This document shows, one piece after another, positions 1 to 11,955 of a stretch of 64,000 nucleotides of DNA; within the stretch, counting starts at the first letter, position 1, and each line of letters begins with the position of its first letter. Both the position numbers and the translations under genes were made by a program. The notes under the pieces were generated by a model that was given only the letters and a program-made list of their open reading frames with translations, was not told where the DNA came from and made no database searches. The DNA lies in NCBI GenBank assembly GCA_947247005.1, contig OX365956.1, forward strand, positions 9,692,089 to 9,756,088, read 5' to 3'. The DNA is from Spisula solida (taxonomy: Eukaryota; Mollusca; Bivalvia; Venerida; Mactridae).

Positions 1-597
1 TCATCTTTTCACTGTGCAGCGGTACTTCATCGTGAAAGTCAGGTTTTGAAGACCCCCAATATCTAACATTTTGTTTATTCACATGTCCATTAATTGTGAA
101 GTGAGCCTCGTCCGAAAACCAGATAATGTTAATCACTTCATCATTTTCACGCATCCATTCTGCGAACTTGAGTCTTGAAGAAATGTCATTATCGCGCAAA
201 TGCTGCATCATTGATATTTTGTACGGGGTTAATTTTAAGTCATACCTCAGTATTCGCAGTTGACAGTTGATTTACTTGTACAGTTGGAAATTTCACCAAT
301 AACTTTTCTCACAGAGGTCCTTGGAGTTTCTTCTAAAGCCTGGTAGACTTTAGAAATATGTTTATCGGAGCGCGCACTCCTCGGCCTCCCAGTGTTATCT
401 TTTCTCCTATCATTAATGGTCCCGTGGTTTTCAAATTTACGCACAAGCCTTCTTATTTGTTTCTTTGATGGTGTATGTGAATTTGGGTACAATTCAAATA
501 GTTTTCTCCTCACTAAAGATGGAAATTTACCCATTTCGTAGTACAATTTAACTATTTCCGCACTCTCAGCCATCTTGAAATATATGACGTCATTCAT
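1..597 (-). pseudogene. Mariner-like (IS630/Tc1/mariner) transposase, frameshifted and cut by window edge
   Basis: Read on the minus strand from 597. Residues about 8-100 form the helix-turn-helix region usual in invertebrate mariner-like transposases of the DUF4817 type (MAESAEIVKLYYEMGKF start, then a GRPRS linker). The frame ends at a stop near 247, but the next frame continues at once with LRYDLKLTPYKI and later IIWFSDEAHF, which holds the first catalytic Asp of the DDE/D triad, and VNKQNVRYWG. So there is one frameshift around 245-265, and the C-terminal part with the remaining acidic residues lies outside the window. A terminal-repeat-like end (741-761) sits just upstream of the start. 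I take it as a dead or nearly dead copy; the frameshift could be an assembly error. Confidence 0.85.
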
Positions 598-740
598 AAC
601 GTCATGACGTCATCACCTGTTACCATGACGTTGCATGACAATATTCACTAATCAATTTATATAATTACCTTTCAAATGAGACTATTCCCATTAACGTATG
701 ACTTAATTTGGTAAAGTTATAACTATTCAACAAGCGGACA

Positions 741-761
741 TGTATTTTGGGACACCCTGTA
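741..761 (-). mobile_element. 5' terminal inverted repeat of the mariner-like element
   Basis: Minus-strand TACAGGGTGTCCCAAAATAC, ending at a TA dinucleotide, is a typical mariner-type terminus. It lies about 145 bp upstream of the transposase start, as expected for the 5' end of the element that runs off the left edge. The mate repeat is outside the window. Confidence 0.7.
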
Positions 762-949
762 TATTCTAACCATAGCATTAATAGTTGACGTAAACACCAG
801 GAAATAGATCATACCCCCAGTTTAACTATCAACAAACGTCAGCTGTTTACTACTCTACGAGAGGTGGCCCACTTAAATATATAATATCTGATAATTTCAT
901 GCAAACCCAATATATTTGCTTTTTTGAACTGCAAAACAATGTAATTAGG

Positions 950-1390
950 AACAAAAACCTTCTGCAATGACATTAAATTTTATATTGATATACCACCGAC
1001 TTTTTGTACATCGCTTTTTAAACAATGCAATATGTTGTATGTGTACAATGGTTTTATGTATTGCAATAAACAAAGGACATTCATATGGATCATTCATCTA
1101 GTGAAAAATAAAAGTCACATATCATGTATGCTAACTGCCGTGCATGCAGTATACAAGTATTACGTGGATTTTGACTACGGTTCAAGTTTTGGATGGTTGA
1201 TTTACGAATTTTAATATAAAACTTTAAAGCCCGATTTGTCATGTGCATCGACATAAATCGGAATAATTTTATTTTGGACGTTGGTCAAATTTATATTTTA
1301 CACCCAAGAAGATTAGTCCATAGCGAATATTGTTGGTTATACGCCGACAAAAGATTCCAGAACATATTTTTTGAACATCACGATACAAAA
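950..1390 (+). repeat. Dispersed repeat, module M1 (copy 1)
   Basis: Diverged copy of a block also seen near 19,570-19,960, 51,070-51,470 and, in part, 53,940-54,060. Shared landmarks in order: ATTCATCTAGTGAAAA, GCAGTATA/ATTTCGTGGATTTTGAC, a TAAATCGGAATAATTT-like stretch, then TTTTACACC. The short open frame at 1032-1214 is not conserved between copies and is not called a gene. Confidence 0.6.
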
Positions 1391-2250
1391 CATAACATAA
1401 CATAACATAAAGTTTATTAACATAGAACTACATGTTCATAGTCATACACAAATTATGTACATACAAATTAAGCATAACACGAGGAAAAATTGGAATCATT
1501 TAACAGAGAAGTAGGTAGTTGTTATAGGAATGTAGATAAGCTGTAATAGGAGACTGTATGGTTTTAACAATAAAATAAAAATAAGATAAAATGTAGCACC
1601 ATACATATACGTAATATAATGAGAGAAAAAGAAGGATACAATTAACGTATGGATTTTAACAAATGTGTTTTGTTTTCATAGTATGTGTATAATATTCATA
1701 ATGTATTTCGTGAATATTTTATTTGGTCATTGTTGTTACATAAAATTAATATTTTGTATTGATAGGAAAATCTTAAGTCTGATTTCTTAGGTCAAATGCG
1801 TTATAAACAAACTTGGATAAAATGATTAGTAATCGCGTTGTTGATGTTGACATTAATGATTCGAACTTCCTAAGAGTTGGCCAATGACAGTAGTATCTTG
1901 GTAAAAGTGAAGTTCTTAGTACATGATATTTCGGACAGACAAGGAGAAAATGATATTCACTTTCTATAACATTCATTGTACATTGTTGACAGATTCTTTC
2001 ATTTCGGGGTATATTACTATGTCTACCAGTTTCTATCGCGAGAGTATGAGACGACAGTCGAAGTTTTGTGAGACTTATTCTATATTTGTTTATATTTATA
2101 CAATTCAGATATTCTTCCATTTTAAAGTCGTATTTATATTGACAATAAAAGTCTAATCTACTTGAATTAATTATATTACTGTACCATGTTTGTTGGTATG
2201 TATCAGTCCTTAATATCTGAGCGAAAGTAGTCCAGAAAATTCAATTAAAG
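1382..2250 (-). pseudogene. 3' end of a non-LTR retrotransposon (RT C-terminal domain plus 3'UTR)
   Basis: On the minus strand an open frame runs from about 2250 to 1773. It contains LRLSSHTLAIETGR, then a Cys-rich CQQC...HFLLVCP motif, the zinc-knuckle-like C-terminal module of many molluscan non-LTR retrotransposon reverse transcriptases. The frame has no start of its own: the element is 5'-truncated and the RT core is absent. Downstream is an AT-rich 3' region of about 390 bp ending in a TTATG pentamer tail (1385-1405), a microsatellite-type tail in place of poly(A). A second element of related type lies at 33,285-34,140. Confidence 0.8.
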
Positions 2251-2589
2251 ACAAAGTAGTTCCATATATGTGCCTTTTGTGTGATCAAAATATATTTTCT
2301 CATATGAGTTAACTATGCTGATGATTTGAATCTCATAACAAGGTTGTTAAATTTCAAAGAAGGTAAATAAATAATAGAATATGAATAAATTAAAATTATA
2401 ATGCGCAGTGATTCTATGCGTATGAAGCTACGGCGGTTAAAATTTTCCCCGAAGTACTACGTACGTAAAAAGAAGTTCGTTTTTCAATGCGATTTTTTAA
2501 TTGAAAAAAGTGATTATGAAAAAAACCCATACAATATTCTTAAAACGTTTCAAGTATTTGTGTTATCCAAGTTATCTATAAACTGAATG

Positions 2590-3120
2590 TCTAATTAAAA
2601 ATAGCGCGTATGAGTATCATCTTCGTTCCTAATCTGAACGGTCCGACCGGCATTTATACATGATAAAAACTGTCGCCATTTTGTTGCTGCGAGAAAAGAA
2701 ATTTTATAGGACATTTTTTTCCGATTACACGACGCTAGTACTTGGTAAGCAAGGAAAATCGTCTTTATCACTCACAATTATCGTACTTATACAATAAAAT
2801 CAACACCCGATGCCGTGTGTGACCGTCAGAGGTGTCGTAAGTACAAATAACATGTCGTACCCGCAACTATTCGACCAAAAAAAATGCAAAATGACTCTTT
2901 GACAATGTTATGTCTGTATTGTGCTTTTGATAGCAATCTTTTTGAAATTATAGTAGTACTGTGTATAGGATTTAAGGGAAAAACTTGTGTAGGTGGCTAG
3001 CTTGACAAGCTTGCCGTCTCATTCAGTTCTTCTTCTTCCGAGTATTGAGCAGGGATCTTGATAGATCGTAAGTAGCTCAGCGACATCATGTACATGGTGA
3101 TGGCGATCAAAAATTCAGTA
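2590..3120. other. No gene recognised
   Basis: AT-rich sequence with no supported coding exon. A CAAAATGGCGACAG motif (minus strand, near 2669-2683) resembles a YY1 site, but no exon structure around it could be supported. Confidence 0.5.
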
Positions 3121-3179
3121 TGAATTAAAATTCAGAGTTCATAGTTTAAAAACATTAAAACTTTATACACTGTAGATAA

Positions 3180-3745
3180 AGGATCCGCCTATATCGTCCC
3201 AACCCGGAGGAGAGACTGAAAGTCCTCCAGGGATGTCGCCGCAGAAACTCTGGTAGGAAGCGAGTTCCAGTCCTTCACCGATCTAGGGAAGAAGGAGTTG
3301 AGGAAGGTCTTGTCTGTGAGGCGCTCCTGGTAGAATCTGTTTCCTCCACGGGTGCGGCCATCGCTTGGTTTCAGGTATGTCGATGCTGGAACATCGACAA
3401 GTCCATGGTGAACCTTGAAGAGCATCAGGAGTCTGCTGTTGCGACGGCGACTATCAGCGATTCCCACTGGAGGTCCTCTAGCATTTTCGTGACACTCCCT
3501 GGGGTCTTGCTTGTATAGTCGTTGACTACAAATCTGGCTGCTCTTCGTTGTACCTGTTCCAGGTCTCTGATGGTGGACTGTTGTGCAGGATCCCAAACAG
3601 TAGCTGCGTATTCGACTGTTGGCCTAGCGATGGCCCTGTAGGCTGCTGCCTTTACTGATGGGGTGCAGTCCTTGAGATTGCGGCGGAGGAAACCGACTGT
3701 CCTGTTGCCCTTCTTGATAGTATTGCCTATGTGGCAGTTGTAGCT
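3180..3745 (-). pseudogene. CR1/jockey-like non-LTR retrotransposon, 3' end, frameshifted
   Basis: Minus strand from about 3745. One frame reads NRTVGFLRRNLKDC, then VEYAATVWDP, LEQVQRRAARFVVNDY and MLEDLQWESL. A second frame resumes with RRRNSRLLMLFKVHHGLVD and ends DWNSLPTRVSAATSLEDFQ. These are the hallmark C-terminal motifs of CR1-like reverse transcriptases. At least one frameshift separates the two parts (about 3450-3475). The element is 5'-truncated near 3745, as is usual for non-LTR insertions, and its 3'UTR is short. It is more GC-rich than its surroundings, which suggests a younger insertion. Confidence 0.85.
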
Positions 3746-3813
3746 TTTTTGAACTGTGCCGCAGTAGTGTAAACTTATTTACTTAAACTGTATGCGTCCA
3801 ATATGTTAAACAA

Positions 3814-3990
3814 GTGGCTTGATAGCTCAGTCGATACAGTATTCGCTCTGTAAGCAAATTGTCAATGGCCAACATGGCATCTTGCCTAGTCAAACCAACT
3901 TGAGGTGTGTAGTCCCAACCGAGACCAAACGTTTCTAAACTAAACGTTTCATTACGTTAGGTGATAATAGGTCCAACAGTTTATACAAGT
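3814..3990 (+). repeat. Degenerate tRNA-derived SINE-like segment
   Basis: GGCTTGATAGCTCAGTCG resembles the acceptor/D-arm and box A of a tRNA-derived SINE head, followed by ATTCGCTCTGTAAGC where an anticodon arm would be. No convincing box B follows in place, so this is a decayed copy or chance similarity. Confidence 0.3.
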
Positions 3991-4429
3991 TAGGTCCCAT
4001 GGTTTGGACTAGGTGTGTACAAGCTCTTCGCAGGTTGCCGAATATTGGAGCGGCGGGGGAGGGGTATCCCCTCCGTTTTATGAGGAAATTTTATGAAATC
4101 AGAGCGTAAATGGGGCTATTTCCAGTTCTTTCAATATGTATTCCGTTGGATGAATTTTTGGATCGTCCGTGAATGTTAGTCATTTTTTGGTATCATTATT
4201 ACCAAATAGTTATGCCTTATAGGCATATAGTTGCTAAATTACATTCATTTGGTGCTGTTGTAAATACAATTCAAATATAAGATATTTCAAATTAATCCTT
4301 CACTTATGTACCGACTGCATTGACGAGTATCGTTATCGAATGCTACCCTTCGATGCATGGCATTGAATGCATGTCTTTAGAAACCACTGACCCTTATTCG
4401 TCGTTTTGCCGCTCAATTTTAAATTCTCA

Positions 4430-4500
4430 TGCATATTTTACTCGCGAAATATTGGGCTGCCGCCCAAGTCGCAACGCCTCTGGTGCATCCACTGAATCAA
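4430..4500 (+). repeat. Short repeat shared with 11,405-11,480
   Basis: The order CTCGC.AAATATTRGGGC, then AGTCGC.ACGCCTCTG, is also found near 11,420-11,475. Probably the edge of an interspersed element of unknown type. Confidence 0.35.
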
Positions 4501-4711
4501 GTGACTGATCAAGACAGACAAGTATTCACAGACAAGTACAAAACATTTGTGATTTCAAATATAAAAAACATAATTATAAATGTTTGAAATCATTTGTTAC
4601 TAGCTTCATTAAGGTGAAATTATAATCCCAAAAAGTTTAGAAATTCCCTGCCTGCCAGTTTAGAATTCAATTATTGATATTGAAGGAAGAAAGCTGTGTC
4701 CAGATAGCAGG

Positions 4712-4782
4712 CTCAGTTGAGAATTCGCCTTTTCTAAGCAGATGATCCTGGGTTTGAGCCCTGGTCCAACTACATACTTTTC
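4712..4782 (+). repeat. Degenerate tRNA-like SINE head
   Basis: GGCTCAGTTGAGAATTCGCC (box A-like) and, about 30 bp on, GGGTTTGAGCCCTGG (box B-like) have the order and rough spacing of a tRNA-derived SINE promoter. The arms no longer pair well. Confidence 0.35.
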
Positions 4783-4940
4783 AAACCATGTTACATTATT
4801 AACGTTCCCACAGATTGTATTAGTTTCATTCCATTGTTTGAGTGTTGTATAGTCAAAATGTCAATAATAATTTAATATTCCACGCGGTATTTGTCACAAA
4901 TATTGTGACTAAAAACGGTCACTTTCCGGTACATTTGTAC

Positions 4941-5412
4941 TAGGGGTGACTATTGAGTCCAATTTTGACTATTGCAATACTATTGCTATTGCTGAAAGTA
5001 CTATTGCGATACTATTGTATTGCTGGAAACTATTGCGATACTATTGCAATAGTTATTGCCAAGCTTTGAAAACCAGAGATTAACTTGTAAATGCAATTTT
5101 GCACTGTGAGATATCATTTTGTTGTACAACATACAAATCTTTTATTTATGGAAATTATTTAAAATGAATTTGACAGAAATAGATTAATACAATTAAGGCG
5201 ATATTGGTCCATTCTGGCTGTTTTGATGCGAAAACGGAGTTATTTTAAATTAATAATAAACTTTATTTATAAAAAGCAAACTATCGTAACTATCGATAGT
5301 TGAGCTAACTATCGGCGATAGTTATTGGATCGAGACTTTTACTATCGATCCATACTATCGGGACACTCGGAATCGCAATGCATCGATATTTCGATGCATC
5401 GGCCCATCCCTA
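4941..5412 (+). mobile_element. Non-autonomous hAT-type element (MITE), 472 bp
   Basis: Starts TAGGGGTGAC and ends with the complement of TAGGGATGGG, short hAT-like termini. The flanks are ATTTGTAC (4933-4940) and AATTGTAC (5413-5420), an 8-bp target-site duplication with one mismatch, as expected for hAT. Subterminal DNA is full of ACTATTG/ACTATCG words (4970-5060 and 5285-5365), the kind of clustered short repeat hAT transposases bind. No transposase is encoded. Confidence 0.78.
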
Positions 5413-5419
5413 AATTGTA

Positions 5420-6540
5420 CCAATATATATTATGTTTTAAGTTGTTCAAGGAACAATTAGTTTTAATACATATCAACAATTGCAACCCATTTTTACTGCC
5501 TGAAACTTCTTTTCTATGCCACAAATGGACAGTGCCACATTAAGGAAAGTAAACCAGTCAGCCAGCAATTGCAAATTTGCATATCTTTCGCCGATGCAAA
5601 GGAAGCATGTAAACCGGCAAAATAGTTCTCTAGTTACTCTACGACACGTTGAAAATCTGTAATATTGAGCACTACTCTTTATGAACTGTTACATAAAAGT
5701 TTATTAGGTTGGATTAATCAGTCAGTGGCGTAGCCAGCAATACGGATGTATGCACATGAGTAACATTAATTTGTACAGCAGAAATATAATATGGCAAAAA
5801 TGGCATTAAAGTTCCAAATTTCACAATCCTGAGGACCCCTAACTATACGAACCAACTTCAAGGCTTATGCGCCTGTCCGTAGTATCTGATTTTCACGTAT
5901 CTGAATTATTTGGCTAATTATTCTGACTAATGAATTTAAACGTGCACCCGGTGACCGGTATAAATTCGATCAGCATCCTAACTGCAGAAAAACACATCCT
6001 TAGCATTTCTAGTTAATTATCTGGCCTCAGAAAACTGTTACACTTGTACTTTCTCTGCATGCATTCTTATTCTTTCTAATCATGAAAGATCGAACATTTC
6101 CATTTGTCTTCGGTAAATATTGCGCAACGCATAAAGGCCGAGGTGATCAGAATGGCATTCAATCGAACAGCCTCAGGGCTTTCAGCGCTTTGATTCCTGT
6201 TAACCGTTCATTACATGTAGTTAATATGCATACATGTTTTCAGGGGTTTTTCGCATTAATATATAACAGAGGCCTATAAAAGGCCCCTTCCTGATTGAAG
6301 ATGTCTTTAAAATCATGCAGTTTTCCCAAAAAAGTTATACCCTACTTTTTTCCATAATCAGGAATACACCAATATTTTTCCCAAAATGTAGAGACTAAGG
6401 ATCCTTCCCAAAATGAACAGAAAAATCCCTGGTTTCTTTATGTAAGCTGCACATACATAGTAGATAGATAGAATCGAAATTTATTAATATTCATAAAACT
6501 TCTCCGTTAAAGGCCGCGCCTTAGTTCATATTATCGTTCA
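5420..6540. other. No gene recognised
   Basis: AT-rich sequence without supported exons. A short segment at 6230-6300 (GGCCTATAAAAGGCCCC) resembles one at 32,600-32,650 (GGGGCCTATATTTGGCCCC), a small dispersed repeat. Confidence 0.4.
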
Positions 6541-6544
6541 ATGT

Positions 6545-7110
6545 TTTGCATGCATGATTATTATTCCCCGCAAAAGGCGAAGGGATAATAGTAATTGTAT
6601 GCGTCTGTCCTTCTGTCCGATATTTTGTCCAGGCATAACTTGAAAATTATTTAAGATATTGATTTGAAACTTGACATATGAATAGATGACAACTAGGAGA
6701 ACTTCCGAGAAGTGTAGCGAAAGAGAATCATAACTCTATATGGTTAACTTTTGAAATTATCTGCCCTTGTTTAAATTTTTAATAGATTTTTGTCCAGAGC
6801 ATAACTCTAATACTATTTGTGATATTGACTTTAAACTTGATATATGAATAGATGGCAACTAGGAGAAGTGCAGTGACCAAGAACCATTACTCTAGAATAC
6901 CCAGTTTTTAAATTATCTCCTCTTGTTTAATTTTTAATAGTAATTCATCCAGAGCATAACTCTATAAGACTATATCTATTTGAGGTATTGACTTGAAACT
7001 TGGTTGGTGAATAGATGGCAACTAGGAGAAGTGCAATGACTAAGAACCATAACTCTATATGGCCCAGTTTTGAAATTATCTCCCTTTGAAGTTTGATTAA
7101 ACACCCATTA
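6545..7110 (+). repeat. About 160-bp tandem units of a molluscan-type repeat
   Basis: Three diverged tandem units anchored by GTCCAG.GCATAACT at 6627, 6792 and about 6947 (spacing 165 and 155 bp). Each contains GAATAGATGRCAACTAGGAG and ends CAGTTTT.AAATTATCT. The first is preceded by CCCCGCAAAAGGCGAAGG. It resembles the GAGCATAACT tandem repeats common in bivalve genomes. Non-coding. Confidence 0.6.
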
Positions 7111-7689
7111 GTAACAACATTTATGCTGGGTTGGCCATGTGAACGTGGCTCTTGTTAAAGTTTGCAATAATACCCTCTAATGGTCAGAGATTCATGAATA
7201 TTGCATGGAACCGATTGTGTCACGTGTGAAGAAAACATACTCTACACTAGTCTATCAGTCTCTAATTACTGTCTATTGCCTATTCTGCGCTTTCACACAC
7301 AGCCGCACTGTCCAACAGCCAAACTAGAAGAGAGCCACCACTCAACTCACCGAATAACATGTCATTTCAGACTTGATAAAACCTGTACCCAGCTGTACTG
7401 TACACAGACCGGAATCCCAGAATCACTACACTCCCTCCGACTTTGTCTGAAAGCGCTGGGATTACAACTGAATTAAGAAATTTAGTCCCAAATGCTCAAA
7501 AAATACTAAACATAGGCAATTTTAAAACTTTAATTTAGATTGCCCCATTCAAAACTTAAAACTGATTCGTTTTTAGACATTATTATTATTATTCACTGAC
7601 GGGATTTTTTCAGTGTCTATCTGTCCGGCACGTTACAAAAGAGAATTGCCATGTTATTGAGGACTGAAGATTTTTTACATTTTCATTAT

Positions 7690-9200
7690 TCAAACCCAAA
7701 CAAATCCAATGCCTTCAGCGCTTTGATTATCATTCGAGAGTGTTTTAGCGATAATTGAATGTAAGACGTATATAGAATCTATTGTAGATTTTCCTTTTTG
7801 AAAGCCGAATTGATTTTCTATTATTTTGTTATGTTTAATTGACCATTTTGTTAGTCTGTTAAGTATTATTTGCGAATAAACTTTGGAAAGGATATTAATT
7901 AGCGTGATTCCTCTGTAGTTTTGTGGGTCAGATGTATCACCACTTTTAAATATAGGGCATATTATTCCTTCACCAAAGGATGATGGATATTCTCCATTGT
8001 CTAATAGTCTATTGAAAAGACGCAGCAGATAAGGGGATATTTCATCGAATGCGTGTTTGTATATTTCTGCGCATATATTATCTAGACCGCAGCTTTTGTT
8101 ATTATTTTGTGAAAAAACGGCATTTTTTACCTCACTTAGTGATATTTCCGAGTCGAGATCTTCATCATTAATAACTTGTTCTTGAAAAGATTGATTGTTT
8201 GGGTTTTCATTTTCAGTTTGTGAACTATATAATGTTTTAAAATGATCGTAGAGGTCAGAAATATTAATATTTTCTGTTGATAGTTTCTGTTTTTTGTATT
8301 GTGACTTTATTTTTCTCCAAAATTCTCTTGGTTTTGTTTTTCCTAGATGGTTTAATTCTCGTTTTTCTTTAATTGAGTATTTATATTTGCAATTTCGTTT
8401 TACCTTACAATAATTTGATTTTGCGCTTAAATAGTCATCGCGTAAATTAATATTGGTTTTGTTTTTAAGGAATTCATTTCGAGTTTTATTATAATGTTTT
8501 CTTGAATTATAACAATCGGAATCAAACCACGGTTTTTATTATTATGATATGTGTTTTTGTTTTGTTTATTTTGAGATTTTCCAAATACGCTGTTGGAACA
8601 GCTTTGTAGGATTAATAAAAATGAACGAGTAGCTGAGTCAACATCTGATGTATCGTTTATGATGTTTGTACACTGTTGTATTTCAGCTTGTTTTTGTATT
8701 AATAGGAGTTTGAAATCTTCAATTTTTGATTCGTCAAATTTTATGTAATTTTGGCTGGTTTCGTTTTCACTCGAGTTAGAGTTTGTGTTATGATTATGAT
8801 TAGACTACAATGATCTGAAAATTCTGTCGGATTTTCAATTTCAAAGCTAGATATATATTTTATATCATCTGGGTGTAGCAGTAGATAGTCTACAACACTA
8901 GATCCAATAAAAGATAGAAAGGTGTACTCTCCAATATTTGAGTCGTTATGTAAACGACCATTTGCTATAATTAGAGATGTACTACAACATAATTCAATTA
9001 AACGTTTACCGTAATTATCTATAATGTTATCTCTCGACACACGTGGTGAAAATAAATCATTATTAGGAATAATACTATCAAAATCAGAATCTTCATCATA
9101 AATAATGAAATCTTTACATGTTGATGTTCTACTATTCATATCTCCTAGGATGAAACATTTTCCTAAACATTTGTATTTTTCAAAACAAACCACTTGTTAA
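7690..9200 (-). pseudogene. Non-LTR retrotransposon fragment: APE endonuclease plus N-terminal half of RT
   Basis: Minus strand. At 9193-8741 the C-terminal part of an apurinic-type endonuclease: FILGDMNSR (catalytic GDMN), VVDYLLL and FSDHCSL (catalytic SDH). From about 8540 to 7700 follow the linker (KPREFWRKIK) and RT motifs 0-2: CGLDNICAEIYK, PIFKSGDTSDPQNYRGITL, NRLTKW and NQFGFQKGKSTIDSI. The YxDD-bearing palm, thumb and 3' end are missing, and so is the start of the endonuclease. Frameshifts lie near 8745 and 8538. A remnant truncated at both ends, unlike a plain 5'-truncated insertion. Confidence 0.88.
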
Positions 9201-9289
9201 AAAACCCAAAACAAATATTAAAAAAATATTTAGTTTCAAACCAAAAAGTTGTAATAGTTGTATACCGTATTGATGCATTGTTTGCATTT

Positions 9290-9860
9290 GTAGTTACTAG
9301 TAGCATTTTACCAGATAATGCAAGCTAATATTAACACCATAGTCATAATCCATCATTTGAATGCCATTGCAAACCATTTAATTCTTAACACGGGATTGAA
9401 CTTCGACAATGTCAGAAACTTTAGACAATCGCGTCTTGACTTTTATTGCGTAAACAGCCTGAAGAGTGCAAAAACTGCTGTTATGTTGTAAATCTTGTGA
9501 TAATCTAAATACCTTTGGGGCTCGCATCGTATATTTAAACCCGCAAATAGACGTGTAATTGTGTTTGATTAAATTTGTAGAGTTATTTGGAAATGTTCTC
9601 TAAGTCTCTAATGTTAGTATTTAGAATACGTTATGTGATTATGTTTGACGTCGGGTAATGAACGTCATTCAGACTTTAGGGAAATGATTTGGAATGCAAA
9701 AAAACATGCGCAGTTGCTTTAAGAAATTACGAAACATTTTTACATGACAGGTACAATATAATCCACACAGGCTTTGTGTTGCCACATGTTTGTGAATGTG
9801 GTTAGATCGATGTATTGTATACGGTTGACGGTTAAAACAGACAGGATATTTACAAAGGTT
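9290..9860 (+). repeat. Dispersed repeat, module M2 (copy 1)
   Basis: Contains GCCATTGCAAACCA, then TCTTGTGATAATCTAAATAC, GTGTTTGATTAAATTTGTAG, GATTATGTTTGACGTCGGGT and, at 9,770-9,840, GTTGCCACATGTTTGTGAAT. The same order recurs at 21,440-21,850 and in part at 18,170-18,580, 49,630-49,879 and 51,540-51,860. Non-coding. Confidence 0.7.
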
Positions 9861-9879
9861 TACTAGTGACATTACATGT

Positions 9880-10690
9880 CCTACTAGTCATTCATTGGAA
9901 GCTGTATGGGTAGGTTTAATTTGGTTTACGAACGTTTAAATTCAAAGTCATATAAGGCCTAACAGGTAACGAGTTTGCTTTCTTTTTCATAATCTACACT
10001 TAAAACATGTAACTACTTTGAAAATTGTGTATAGTGCGGCTGAAAAATAACGTAAAACAGAATTATGAAATCCGCATTTTTCAGAATCGTTGTTTTAAGT
10101 GAATAGGTAAAATATCGGCTAATTATTAATTGGTTACTTATTATTGGCCATGACGGTCAACATATTGTCTCATGTCTGCAGCAGTTGTGAACCTGGTGGT
10201 TCACGCCGAGTTGCTGGTCCTGCATAAGAGTTGTAAATCATAGACCTGGGCTTGGAAAGTCGAAGACGGTGTCAGTGTGCTGGCTGCGTGCCTCCAGACG
10301 AGACATTGTCGGTGCATGACACTTTAAATGCGTGCAACCAACAGATGGACTTCCCCGCCACAAGCAGCCCAATGGTCTGATTCGCTCATCTTTGGACAAT
10401 TGTGACATCTTAATTTCGACACCTGTGACTTTTCTTTTGTGATTATCTTTTTATTAGATCTAGTAAACTTAAGAAACATTCGATAAGATGTATACAAAAA
10501 GTTATCATGCGTTAACGGTACACGCTGAAAACGTGCTTTGAAGCACGAGATTAATGTAACACGATCAATAAAATTTGGATGATGGCCAAGGTTCTACTTG
10601 ATTATACAAGACACAAAATTCAAATACACATGTACATGTACAATGAAAGTAAGACAAAATCGAAGATAAAAACGCTGCGTGTCTAGATGT
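9880..10690. other. No gene recognised; GC-richer patch at 10,150-10,400
   Basis: The patch at 10,150-10,400 is clearly richer in G and C than its surroundings, but neither strand gives a reading frame or motif I recognise. It could be a fragment of an unrecognised element. Confidence 0.35.
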
Positions 10691-11200
10691 ACATGTTTTT
10701 TGTACTGAGCATACTAAATGTTAAAAAGGCGAGACATCGATGTGGCAAGACAAATTTTATACGGACATACTTGTCTTAATACCAAAATAAAATACAAAAA
10801 TGAATATTATAAATATCATAATTTGTTCGTACTAGACATGAACTTTTTGAGCTCATAATACGGCATTTTCATATAAAATATGCCATTTAAGCTTACGCAA
10901 ATTACATGCGGTTGTGGTATTAACCACAAGAAAACGACTTTACGCATTTAGGTCAATATTACGGTGGTACTCAGACAATACAAACGAGATCATATGTCTC
11001 ATATAGGTGAATTTGTGGACAAAGTATTATTGCGTGTTACATTTATTTTAATCTTCTTTAAATGTGAACCATTTGGCAACTTCAACAAGTTTTAGCTATT
11101 CCAAACAATTTGTTCAGGACCTATCCATTTACCATGAAATGTTTTTAGATATAGCATTTCAAAGTAGATTTGAAGGGTCAAAAACATCCTCTAAGAAACT
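10690..11200 (+). repeat. Dispersed repeat, module M3 (copy 1)
   Basis: Landmarks GACAAATTTTATACGGACAT, TTGTCTTAATACCA, AAGCTTACGCAAATTACA, GGTCAATATTACGGTGGTAC and GTGAACCATTTGGCAACTTC also occur in order at 58,550-59,000, and in weaker form at 54,400-54,800. The end (11,090-11,180) matches 22,736-22,820. Confidence 0.65.
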
Positions 11201-11699
11201 GGATAAATATTATATTGAAATATAGTGCATGCCATAATTAAACTCACGAGGCGATTTAGCTTGATACATTATTCTAAGAAATAAAGGAAGACAATATTTC
11301 CCTTAATATAAGATGAATACAAACTAGCAGCCATTAATGACAATAACAAGTGTAGTAACTTAGTGTACCACACATTTTCGCATTTGACTGATCGCCTATT
11401 ATCATAAAGTTTAGCCTTTGCTCGCCAAAATATTAGGGCGGCCCCCGACGGCACCACAGTCGCGACGCCTCTGCAATATTGTTATCGACAGAAAACATCA
11501 TTATGTAACAGACTATCATATAGAGTGGCGACTCATTACGAGACCTTATCCTAGGAATGCATTCATTCATAAATATGGACATGAATTGCGTAATATATTC
11601 TAACGCCTCTGTGAATCGACGATATTCCTGAATGGAGACAACCATCGTGAAACTTCGGCTATTTACGTCTTTCGGCAAACGGAACCAGTCTTAGGAAAA

Positions 11700-11880
11700 C
11701 TATTATTCGTTATACCTTTTTGAAATTCAAAGACGCACATCGTGTAGATCCTTAAGTAACACCGAGGTGCCAAGGTATCCCAAAGACCTGTTGAACGCAT
11801 GCGCAGTCATAAGGGGAAGTAGTACGAAAGATATAGGTAAATTTGTTCCCAGGAACACATTAATAAAATACAAGTAAATG
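11700..11880 (+). repeat. Dispersed repeat, inverted copy of 63,565-63,715
   Basis: Contains AAGTAACACCGAGGTGC, GAACGCATGCGCAGTCATAA and TTCCCAGGAACACATTAATA, which read in reverse complement at 63,715-63,565. Part of the same element also occurs at 23,440-23,930. The 65-residue minus-strand frame here is not supported as a gene. Confidence 0.6.
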
Positions 11881-11955
11881 CACCATATCAAACCGATAGC
11901 TAATGGCACAACCACACGCGACAATGTTAACGAAACACTTTCTTTTCACCCTAAC

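Noticed and set aside
5325..5543. Overlapping plus and minus frames at 5.3-5.5 kb
   Set aside because: They span the right end of the hAT MITE and are produced by its palindromic ACTATCGATAGT words.
8741..9193. 150-residue minus-strand frame as a host phosphatase/endonuclease
   Set aside because: The GDMN and SDH motifs belong to an APE-type retrotransposon endonuclease, and RT motifs follow downstream.
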